Of a stretch of 22,799 bases of DNA, positions 15,147 through 21,429 are shown in pieces. The notes under the pieces were generated by a model. The model worked only from the letters and a program-made list of their open reading frames with translations, searched no databases and was not told where the DNA came from. Both the position numbers and the translations under genes were made by a program. Positions within the stretch are counted from its first letter, which is position 1; every line of letters starts with the position of its first letter. Source of the stretch: CAYZTD01 sp964638155 (GTDB lineage: Archaea; Thermoplasmatota; E2; DHVEG-1); the NCBI GenBank assembly GCA_964638155.1, contig CAZWYI010000030.1, positions 1-22,799 on the forward strand, given 5' to 3'.

Positions 15147-17501
15147 TTATCCCATTACATCCCAAATAGTATTTTTCCAAATATTTCGTAAATTATCAAT
15201 TTTTTGATCTAAAACATTTGAACCATTATCATTTATTAGTAGTTTTTCATTTTTTGTTTTACCTATTTTCAAATATGGCGTATTTGATTCTTTAAGGATT
15301 TTTTCAAACTCTTTTTGTTTATCTTTTTTTATTTCTACTATCCATCTGGTATTAGACTCTGAAAATAGTTTAAAATCAGATCTTAAACTTTCTCCAACAT
15401 TTGTTATATCAACTTCACAACCTATGTCTCCACCTATGCACATCTCAGATAAAGAAACTGCAATTCCGCCTTCGCTAACATCATGGCAGGACAAAATTAG
15501 TTCTTTTTTAATTGAGTTTAGTATTCCATTTATACAATCTTTTAATATTTTCAAATTGCTTTTTGGAACAATCCCTCCATCTACTGAAATTGCTTTATAA
15601 TATTCAGATCCACCCATTTCTTTTTCTGTATTCTTTCCAACTAAATAAATATGATTTCCATTATCTTTAAAATCAGATGTGACACATTTTCTAATATCTT
15701 TTATTATTCCAATACTTGTTATCTGAGGTGTTGGTGGAACAGATGTTTTAACTGACTCATTATAAAAACTTACGTTTCCTGACATAAAAGGTAGTTTCAT
15801 TTCTTTTGCAGCATCACCTAGGCCTTTACACGCTTCATAAAATTCACCCATTCTCTCTGGTTTTTCAGGATTTCCAAAATTTAAGCAATCAAGAAGCGCA
15901 TCAGGTTTTGCACCAACTGAAACTAGATTCCTGCAGTTTTCATCGATTGCTGATACTGCACCCCAATAAGTATCTCTTTCCATAAATCTAGGATTAACAT
16001 TTGCAGTAACCGCAAGACCTCTGAAACTATCTTTCAATGGTTTTAAAACAGTTGCATCGCCGTGTCCTTCAAAATTAATTTTGCCTTGCAGTGGTTTTAT
16101 AACAGTATTTCCACGTACTTCATGATCATATTGACGTATGACCCATTCTTTACTTGCGATATTATAACTAGACAAGAGTTTTTGTAAAATATTATTTAAA
16201 TCTGGCATCTCAAAATCTGAATCCTTTGAATCATATTCTTTTGGTTTAGCTACTGGTCTTTCACAGGTATCATATACAGGTCCACCTGTAAAAAAATCCA
16301 TATCCATCTCTAATATTTTTTCACCTTTGTAAAAAACCCTTGTTATTTTCTCGGGAATTACTTTTCCAACTATAACTGCTGTTACATCCCACTGGTTACA
16401 AATGTGAAGTACTTTATCTACATTTTCAGGTGAAACAAGAAACATCATACGCTCCTGGCTTTCAGAAACCCATATCTCCCAAGGGCTAAGTCCTTCTTCT
16501 TTTAAAGGAATATCATCAAGGTGAATTTCAGCACCAAAACCTGCATCATAAGCAAGTTCTCCACACACACAAGAAAGTCCTCCTCCTCCAAAATCTTTAA
16601 GCCCTTCGAGAAGTCCTTTTTTATTGCATTCAAGAGTAACATGAATCAATGGTTCTTTTGTTATAGGATCTCCTACTTGTACTGCAGATCTACTTGATTC
16701 TTCACTTTCATCAGTAAGTTCTGCACTAGCAAAAGTAACACCATGTATCCCATCTCTACCCGTTTTTCCACCGACATAAACATAGATATTTCCAGGTGCT
16801 TTAGCTCTACTATGAATTAGTTCCTCTTTTTTCATTACACCAATGCATCCAACATTTACCAGGCAATTTCCAGTATATCCTTTATGAAAATATACTTGAC
16901 CTGAAAGAGTTGGAACACCTATTCTATTACCGTAATCACGTATTCCATCAACAACACCTTTGAATAAAAACCGTGGATGTTTTGTACCTTTGGGTACTTC
17001 TTTTAAAGGTAAATCAAGTGGCCCAAAAAACAAGGGATCTATATATGCTATAGGCTGAGAACCCATACAAACTATGTCTCTAACAATCCCGCCTACACCT
17101 GTTGCAGCACCACCGTATGGCTCAACTGCACTAGGGTGATTATGTGACTCAAGTGCTGCACAATAATAATGATCTTTATCAAACTCTACTACACCAGCAT
17201 CTTCACGTGCAATAATTTTATCTTCTTCTATTCCAAAAACATGTTGCTTTAGGGGAACCTTACTTGATTTATAACAACAGTGTTCACTCCAAGCTTGACC
17301 AAGAGCTTGCAATTCTATATCAGTTGGATTTCTATTTTTTTCTTTGAAATAATCTTTAATTCTTTTCATCTCATCCAAATTTAGAGCTATACCCATTTTC
17401 TCTGAAATTTCTAATAAATTTTTATCAGTAGCAGATAAAATATCTATTTCAAAACAATCACATTTATCTGTTTTTTTCTTAAACAATTTTTCTAAACTCA
17501 A
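15147..17501 (-). CDS. purL: phosphoribosylformylglycinamidine synthase II (PurL, small form)
   Basis: Synthetase subunit of the FGAM synthase, converting FGAR, ATP and glutamine-derived ammonia to FGAM, step 4 of purine synthesis. At 784 residues it is the small PurL that needs separate PurS and PurQ. Landmarks are GQAWSEHCCYKSSK (68-81), ALESHNHPSAVEPYGGAATG (116-135) with GVGGIVRDI, the GGGGLSCVCGELAYDAG loop, and in the second half GHGDATVLKP and CHDVSEGGIAVSLSEM. The start is TTG at 17501, supported by GGTGAG 6 bases upstream, which lies in the 16-base gap after purS. No PurQ glutaminase gene is in the window, so it must be elsewhere. The membrane regulator gene follows after 14 bases. 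Confidence 0.97.
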   Translation of the reverse strand: MSLEKLFKKKTDKCDCFEIDILSATDKNLLEISEKMGIALNLDEMKRIKDYFKEKNRNPTDIELQALGQAWSEHCCYKSSKVPLKQHVFGIEEDKIIAREDAGVVEFDKDHYYCAALESHNHPSAVEPYGGAATGVGGIVRDIVCMGSQPIAYIDPLFFGPLDLPLKEVPKGTKHPRFLFKGVVDGIRDYGNRIGVPTLSGQVYFHKGYTGNCLVNVGCIGVMKKEELIHSRAKAPGNIYVYVGGKTGRDGIHGVTFASAELTDESEESSRSAVQVGDPITKEPLIHVTLECNKKGLLEGLKDFGGGGLSCVCGELAYDAGFGAEIHLDDIPLKEEGLSPWEIWVSESQERMMFLVSPENVDKVLHICNQWDVTAVIVGKVIPEKITRVFYKGEKILEMDMDFFTGGPVYDTCERPVAKPKEYDSKDSDFEMPDLNNILQKLLSSYNIASKEWVIRQYDHEVRGNTVIKPLQGKINFEGHGDATVLKPLKDSFRGLAVTANVNPRFMERDTYWGAVSAIDENCRNLVSVGAKPDALLDCLNFGNPEKPERMGEFYEACKGLGDAAKEMKLPFMSGNVSFYNESVKTSVPPTPQITSIGIIKDIRKCVTSDFKDNGNHIYLVGKNTEKEMGGSEYYKAISVDGGIVPKSNLKILKDCINGILNSIKKELILSCHDVSEGGIAVSLSEMCIGGDIGCEVDITNVGESLRSDFKLFSESNTRWIVEIKKDKQKEFEKILKESNTPYLKIGKTKNEKLLINDNGSNVLDQKIDNLRNIWKNTIWDVMG

Positions 17502-17517
17502 AATATTCTCACCAAAA

Positions 17518-17766
17518 TTATTTTTTTATGATATCAATTTTATAGGTATGAATCACTGGATTTGTAAGAAGCCTTTCACACATTTGTTCAACATCTTTAA
17601 GAACACTACTTTTATCTTTTCCATCTATTAAAAGATCAAAAGTACGGGTTGTCTTTGCTTTTTTTACATTATCAAAACCAAGTAGTTTTAATGCTTTTAA
17701 TGTGTTTGTTCCTTCTGGGTCAGATACTCCTTTTTTTAAACCAATTGTAACCTTTGCTTCAAACAT
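17518..17766 (-). CDS. purS: phosphoribosylformylglycinamidine synthase subunit PurS
   Basis: Small structural subunit (82 residues, the usual size) that joins the PurQ glutaminase to small PurL in the FGAM synthase complex. The family pattern is clear: KVTIGLKKGVSDPEGTNTLKALKLLGFDNVKKAKTTRTFDL, then DVEQMCERLLTNPVIHTYKIDI. ATG start with AGAGGAA about 9 bases upstream. It is the first gene of the purS-purL transcript. Confidence 0.96.
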   Translation of the reverse strand: MFEAKVTIGLKKGVSDPEGTNTLKALKLLGFDNVKKAKTTRTFDLLIDGKDKSSVLKDVEQMCERLLTNPVIHTYKIDIIKK

Positions 17767-17839
17767 AAAATATTATTCCTCTTATATTTTTGGCATTAAA
17801 AAAATACTAGATAAGGTTATCGTTTTTGGATAATTTTTT

Positions 17840-18394
17840 TCAAATTTTTTCAAATATTTTTTTAATTTCATTTCTAAAATCTTTAAGAGATTCTTCATTT
17901 TTTATTATAATATCAGCTGTTGCTATAACATTTGGTAGGCCCCAAACTATTTCCCTTCTGTCCCGCTCTTTTATTTTTTCAATATCTTTACTATCGTCTT
18001 TTCTATTACGCATCATGGCACGTTTGTATCTTTTATCATCTGATACATCTATTGCAATTAGTAAGAAATCTTTGTCTAATTTTCTTTTAAAGGTTTCAAC
18101 TTCTTCTTCGTTTCTGACACCATCGATCACTATAATATCGCTATTTTTTATAGATTGGATTTTTTCTATAGTTTTTTTTGCCCAGATATCTTTTCCATGT
18201 TTTTTACGCATTTCATTTGCTACAAATCCCACGTTTTTATCGTTTATCTCCAGGTTTCTATTTCTTACTTCTCCCCATACCATATCTCCCATTCGAATTA
18301 CTGGGATATTTTGTTCTTTTGCAATTTTTACTGCTTCGCTTTTTCCTGAAAAAGGCATACCTGCAAAAGCTATAATCTTCAATTTTTTCACCAT
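17840..18394 (-). CDS. UPF0200 family P-loop nucleotide kinase-like protein
   Basis: A 184-residue P-loop protein with Walker A GMPFSGKS (12-19), a Walker B-like strand DIIVIDGVRNEEEVE, and LLIAIDVSDDKRYKRAMMRNRKDD followed by ERDRREIVWGLPNVIATADIII near the end. This is the archaeal UPF0200 pattern, related to adenylate and dephospho-CoA kinases; the substrate is not established. The ATG at 18394 has no Shine-Dalgarno sequence and lies only 12 bases after the 3' end of tRNA-Leu, so the mRNA may arise by tRNA 3' processing or be nearly leaderless. About 73 bases separate its end from purS. Confidence 0.85.
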   Translation of the reverse strand: MVKKLKIIAFAGMPFSGKSEAVKIAKEQNIPVIRMGDMVWGEVRNRNLEINDKNVGFVANEMRKKHGKDIWAKKTIEKIQSIKNSDIIVIDGVRNEEEVETFKRKLDKDFLLIAIDVSDDKRYKRAMMRNRKDDSKDIEKIKERDRREIVWGLPNVIATADIIIKNEESLKDFRNEIKKIFEKI

Positions 18395-18406
18395 AAAATT
18401 TTATAG

Positions 18407-18508
18407 TGCAGGGGGAGCGATTCGAACGCTCGAAGACCTACGTCACAGGGTTTCTTAATGCTTAGGCATTCCTAAGCCCTGCCCCTTTGACCGCTCGGGT
18501 ACCCCTGC
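18407..18508 (-). tRNA. tRNA-Leu (anticodon UAG) with canonical intron
   Basis: Acceptor GCAGGGG/CCCCTGC with discriminator A, D arm CCC/GGG with GCGGTC loop, T arm GAGCG-TTCGAAT-CGCTC and a long variable arm (GAC-GTAG-GTC) of class II tRNAs. The anticodon stem CAGGG/CCCTG encloses a loop that becomes CTTAGGA after removal of a 19-base intron, giving anticodon UAG for CUN leucine codons. CCA is not encoded. The zinc-ribbon gene ends 68 bases upstream and the UPF0200 start is 12 bases downstream. Confidence 0.95.
18452..18470 (-). other. tRNA-Leu intron (position 37/38) with BHB splice motif
   Basis: On the minus strand the pre-tRNA reads CAGGG-CTTA-GGA-ATGC-CTAA-GCAT-TAAG-AAA-CCCTG in blocks. 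CAGGG pairs with CCCTG, CTTA with TAAG (4 bp), ATGC with GCAT around loop CTAA, and the two 3-base bulges are GGA and AAA. This is a textbook hBHBh' motif; cutting between the second and third base of each bulge removes 19 bases and restores a 7-base anticodon loop. Confidence 0.93.
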
Positions 18509-18575
18509 AAGATTAGGACCTCTAATATGAAAGTCACTCAAAAAGTTTTTTACATTAAAAATATAACTTTTTTTA

Positions 18576-18776
18576 TTAATCTGATTTCAATAGCTTTTTT
18601 TCACCATATTTTGCATAGCAATCAGAGCAAAATTTCCTTGCAAGAAGAGAATGCAGATGTTCAGATACACCTTCTTCAATATGATAGTTTTTTCCTTTTT
18701 CTATTTTATTATCACAGTTAGTACATACAACAGGATTTTTTGCAGTTTTTTTAACTAAATGAGTCTTTATACCCAT
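18576..18776 (-). CDS. small zinc-ribbon protein of unknown function
   Basis: A 66-residue basic protein with one four-cysteine zinc site: CTNC (18-21) and CSDC (50-53), spaced by a GKNYHIEEG turn and a SLLARKFC helix. It ends in a short Lys-rich tail. GGGAGG lies 11 bases before the ATG and a TATA-like ACTATAAAC is about 40 bases upstream, so it is very probably expressed. No precise family recognised; zinc ribbons of this size often bind nucleic acid or protein partners. It precedes the tRNA-Leu gene on the same strand. Confidence 0.75.
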   Translation of the reverse strand: MGIKTHLVKKTAKNPVVCTNCDNKIEKGKNYHIEEGVSEHLHSLLARKFCSDCYAKYGEKKLLKSD

Positions 18777-18897
18777 TTATCTTTCAACCTCCCTATAATC
18801 TTATCTGGTTTATAGTTTATAATACTTTTTTTTATAGGCATTCAATTAATCCAAAATTTATATAATTCGAAAATAATAAGTAGTAAGTTTAAGTATG

Positions 18898-18907
18898 AGT
18901 AATATAT
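18898..18907 (+). promoter_or_regulatory. TATA-like box for the initiator tRNA gene
   Basis: AATATATT here would start transcription near 18930 and give a leader of about 25 bases that includes the GCTACCCACTAT stretch needed for splicing. A second TATA-like box (TTTATATAAT, about 18857-18866) would give a longer leader. Either keeps the splice motif intact. Confidence 0.35.
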
Positions 18908-18954
18908 TCGGAAAAAGTCGTAATAAATATTTGCGGTGGTGTGCTACCCACTAT

Positions 18955-19061
18955 AGCGAACAATAATCAAAATTTGATTGTTGTCTATAAGGGTGGGGTA
19001 GCCAGGAAATCCCGACGGGCCCATAACCCGTAGATCAGTGGTTCAAATCCACTCCCCGCTA
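18955..19061 (+). tRNA. initiator tRNA-Met (CAU) with intron in the acceptor stem
   Basis: The 3' part is a perfect archaeal initiator tRNA. D arm GGGTAGCCAGG..., anticodon stem ACGGG/CCCGT with the three G-C pairs typical of initiators, loop CCCATAA with anticodon CAU, T arm AGTGG-TTCAAAT-CCACT, 3' acceptor strand CCCCGCT and A73. Unspliced, the 5' acceptor strand would be ATAAGGG and fail to pair. AGCG at 18955-18958 joined to GGG at 18991 gives AGCGGGG, which pairs fully with CCCCGCT and has the A1-U72 pair of initiators. The mature RNA is 75 bases, and CCA is not encoded. The loop base 33 is C where U is usual, as in vertebrate initiators. Confidence 0.9.
18959..18990 (+). other. non-canonical tRNA intron (position 4/5) with BHB motif
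   Basis: The 32-base intron lies between nucleotides 4 and 5 of the initiator tRNA. The BHB motif is strict: central helix ATAG (18953-18956) with CTAT (18985-18988), 3-base bulges CGA (18957-18959) and AAG (18989-18991). The inner helix has 11 bp (18960-18970 with 18974-18984, one G-U). The outer helix is made by the 5' leader GCTACCCACT (18943-18952) with GGTGGGGTAGC (18992-19002) and has one bulged G. Cutting after the second base of each bulge gives AGCG joined to GGGTGGGG. Because one strand of the outer helix is leader sequence, splicing should precede RNase P cleavage. Confidence 0.88.
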
Positions 19062-19140
19062 CTATTTTTATAAAAAAACAAATCTTTTTAAATTATCTTT
19101 TTATTATTTTTTTTGCTGTTTGGGGAGGACAATAGATCAT

Positions 19141-19533
19141 ATGATTAAACATATAAAAAGAAATCCTTCAAAATCTCCACTTAATTTTTTTAAGAAAAAA
19201 TCAAAAAATAAAGAAGGAAAAGAGGATAAATCTGATATTATTAAGAAGATCGATAATCAATTCCTAAATACAAATCTTTTTTCAGATGATGAACCTGTTT
19301 CTACAAGATATGAACCAAATTCTAGAGAAACTGTGCTATTAAAAATGATGTATCTTGATGATGTTGATTCTGATCATGTTAAAAGTAAAATGAGGATATC
19401 TGATAATGAATTAGAAAAACTTGTAGATGGTTTACTAGATTTAGGACTTGTTAAATATTCTTCAAATAATGAAATTGAGTTAACCCGTGAAGGTATTTAT
19501 TATATTACTAGTAACGATATGGATCTATTTTGA
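19141..19533 (+). CDS. small winged-helix protein
   Basis: A 130-residue protein from the ATG at 19141: a Lys-rich N-terminal half with low complexity, then a probable winged helix (about 62-130, RETVLLKMMYLDDV, DSDHVKSKMRISDNELEKLVDGLLDLGLVKY, EIELTREGIYYI). The second helix pair and the wing ending in LTREG match archaeal MarR/ArsR-like wHTH domains. GGGGAGG lies 12 bases before this ATG. An upstream in-frame TTG at 19120 would start inside that ribosome site and is rejected. It follows the initiator tRNA by 79 bases and abuts the DUF1624 gene, so the pair is one unit. Whether it binds DNA is inference. Confidence 0.7.
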   Translation: MIKHIKRNPSKSPLNFFKKKSKNKEGKEDKSDIIKKIDNQFLNTNLFSDDEPVSTRYEPNSRETVLLKMMYLDDVDSDHVKSKMRISDNELEKLVDGLLDLGLVKYSSNNEIELTREGIYYITSNDMDLF

Positions 19534-19535
19534 AT

Positions 19536-20282
19536 ATGTCTAAAAATTCAAGATATCTAAGATTTTGGGAGATAGATTTTCTTAGAGGTATAGCAATACT
19601 TATGATGATAATCTATCATATTTTATATAACATATATTTTTTTGATGTTTATTCTTTTAATATTCATTCTTTGCCTTTTAGAATATTTCTTTTTCCAATT
19701 GGTACTACTTTTCTTTTTTTAGTTGGCGTTTCTCTTACTTTGAGTTATAATAAAGCTAAAAAAAATTTATCGAAAAAGGATCTTTATTTGAAGTTTTTTT
19801 TACGTGGAATAAAAATATTTTCTCTTGGTCTTGTTATTACTTTTTTTACCTGGATATTTTTAGAAGAAGGCTTTGTAATATTTGGAATACTTCATTGTAT
19901 TGGTATATCAATTATTCTCTCTGTTTTTTTTATTAGATTTAGATTTTTAAACTTGATTTTAGGTTATATTCTTTTTCTTATCGGTATTATTCTCAGGTCT
20001 TTTACTTTTGATTTTAATTATCTTTTGTTTTTAGGCTTTATCCCTAGAAATTTTTATACAGTTGATTATTTTCCTCTTCTTCCATGGTTTGGTGTAGTAC
20101 TTTTTGGTATTGGTTTTGGAAATATTTTATATCCTAATTATAAAAGAGTTTTTACTTTACCTGATATATCAGATGTAAAAATTATTAAATTCTTATGTTT
20201 TCTCGGTAAAAATTCTCTTATTATTTATTTTTTACATCAAATCCTAATTATCGGTTTAATTCAACTGTATTTAATATTTTAG
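19536..20282 (+). CDS. DUF1624/HGSNAT-like multi-pass membrane protein
   Basis: About 248 residues with seven or eight membrane helices. The family marks of DUF1624 (related to the catalytic part of heparan-alpha-glucosaminide N-acetyltransferase) are present: RFWEIDFLRGIAILMMIIYHI at the start, FPIGTTFLFLVGVSLTLSYNKA, FGILHCIGISIILS, YFPLLPWFGVVLFGIGFGN and GKNSLIIYFLHQ near the end. The enzymes of this family move acetyl groups across membranes onto sugars; the bacterial and archaeal substrate is unknown. ATG at 19536 follows the wHTH gene by two bases (a TTG at 19530 overlapping its stop is also possible), so translation is likely coupled. The 3' end overlaps purM by 12 bases in convergent orientation. 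Confidence 0.85.
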   Translation: MSKNSRYLRFWEIDFLRGIAILMMIIYHILYNIYFFDVYSFNIHSLPFRIFLFPIGTTFLFLVGVSLTLSYNKAKKNLSKKDLYLKFFLRGIKIFSLGLVITFFTWIFLEEGFVIFGILHCIGISIILSVFFIRFRFLNLILGYILFLIGIILRSFTFDFNYLLFLGFIPRNFYTVDYFPLLPWFGVVLFGIGFGNILYPNYKRVFTLPDISDVKIIKFLCFLGKNSLIIYFLHQILIIGLIQLYLIF

Positions 20283-21287
20283 ATTAAGAGATGTTATTTC
20301 TACTCCTTTTCCTTTTTCTATTTTTCCTACTATTTTAACATCTTTCTTGCTATATCTTTTTAAAATCTTAAGTGTTTTTTCAGAATCTTTTTTGTCTACT
20401 ATTACTGCTAGCCCCATTCCCATATTAAATGTTTTATACATTTCTTTATCGTCTATATTTCCACTTTCTTTTAAAAATTTAAAAATATCCTGTGGTTCAA
20501 ATGGATCATCTATCACATATTTTACATTTTTATTTAATCGCTTTAGATTTAACAATCCTCCTCCTGTGATATGTGCGATTCCATTTGGTTTTATTTGTTT
20601 TAACAATTCTACTACTTCTTTAACATAGATTTGGGTTGGTATAAGTAATATTTCTCCTATTGTTTTATTTTGATATATATTATTTGGAAATTTGTCAGTA
20701 TAAAACAAATCAGCATTTTGTATAACTTTTCTTGCAAGTGTATATCCATTTGAATGTATTCCACTACTTTTTATGCCAATTATTATATCGCCTGATTCTA
20801 TTTTTTCACCAGTTATTATTTCGTCTTTTTTTACATAAGCAAGGCATGTACCAGCTAAGTCAAACCCATTTATTATTTCTGGAAGAGATGCTGTTTCTCC
20901 ACCTATTATTGATATATTTGCCTGTTTTGCTCCTTCATATAATCCTTTTCCTATTTCTTTTGTAATTTTCGGATCTGGATTATCAATTGCAAGATAATCT
21001 ACAAAAGAAAGTGGTTCAGCTCCGACACATATCGCATCATTTACATTCATAGCTATGCAGTCTATTCCTACTGTATCATATTTTTTTATTTGTTCTGCGA
21101 TTTTTACTTTGCTTCCAACTCCATCTGTGCATAGTACCAGTGCATATTCTCCGAATTCTATCATTCCTGCGTAGTGCCCGCCAAGTGGTTTTCCTATGCC
21201 TTTTCTTGTGTTTTTAAAACTTGATATTATTTCTTTTACTGCTTTTTCTTCTTTTTCTATGTCTACACCACTGTCTTTATAGGTCAT
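20271..21287 (-). CDS. purM: phosphoribosylformylglycinamidine cyclo-ligase (AIR synthetase)
   Basis: Converts FGAM to AIR with ATP, step 5 of purine synthesis, the step after PurSLQ. From the ATG at 21287 the protein has 338 residues, the family's usual size, and begins MTYKDSGVDIEKEE. Further marks are GGHYAGMIE, VLCTDGVGSKVKIAEQ, GIDCIAMNVNDAICVGAEPL, IIGGETASLPEII, GIKSSGIHSNGYTLAR and HITGGGLLNLKR, covering the substrate and ATP sites. An in-frame ATG at 21338 lies upstream of the TATA-like run (TTTTTATATA, about 21321-21330), which predicts a start near 21298, so the shorter form is preferred. No clear Shine-Dalgarno sequence; the leader would be about 11 bases. Stop overlaps the convergent DUF1624 gene. 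Confidence 0.96.
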   Translation of the reverse strand: MTYKDSGVDIEKEEKAVKEIISSFKNTRKGIGKPLGGHYAGMIEFGEYALVLCTDGVGSKVKIAEQIKKYDTVGIDCIAMNVNDAICVGAEPLSFVDYLAIDNPDPKITKEIGKGLYEGAKQANISIIGGETASLPEIINGFDLAGTCLAYVKKDEIITGEKIESGDIIIGIKSSGIHSNGYTLARKVIQNADLFYTDKFPNNIYQNKTIGEILLIPTQIYVKEVVELLKQIKPNGIAHITGGGLLNLKRLNKNVKYVIDDPFEPQDIFKFLKESGNIDDKEMYKTFNMGMGLAVIVDKKDSEKTLKILKRYSKKDVKIVGKIEKGKGVEITSLNLKY

Positions 21288-21386
21288 TTTTTTCAAAATT
21301 ATCAACCTTCTTTTTCTAATATATAAAAAGGGTAACATAGTTTTTATGTTAAATTTTTTTATTTTGGCATAGATTGTTAAATAACA

Positions 21387-21396
21387 TTTATAAATA
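21387..21396 (+). promoter_or_regulatory. TATA box for the C13-like peptidase gene
   Basis: TTTATAAATA lies about 35-43 bases before the ATG at 21430, giving a predicted start near 21417 and a leader of about 13 bases. This also argues against the GTG at 21409 as start, which would precede the transcript. Confidence 0.45.
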
Positions 21397-21429
21397 ATAA
21401 ACTATAAAGTGTATAATTGGAACAATACG

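Noticed and set aside
17826..18458. Long open frame on the plus strand opposite the UPF0200 gene, running into the tRNA
   Set aside because: It is antisense to a well-supported P-loop gene, has an AT-rich low-complexity Phe/Ser/Ile composition and ends inside tRNA-Leu.
18955..19061. Initiator tRNA as a degenerate pseudogene with a broken acceptor stem
   Set aside because: Removal of a 32-base insert framed by a perfect BHB motif restores all seven acceptor pairs, and the rest of the tRNA is intact.
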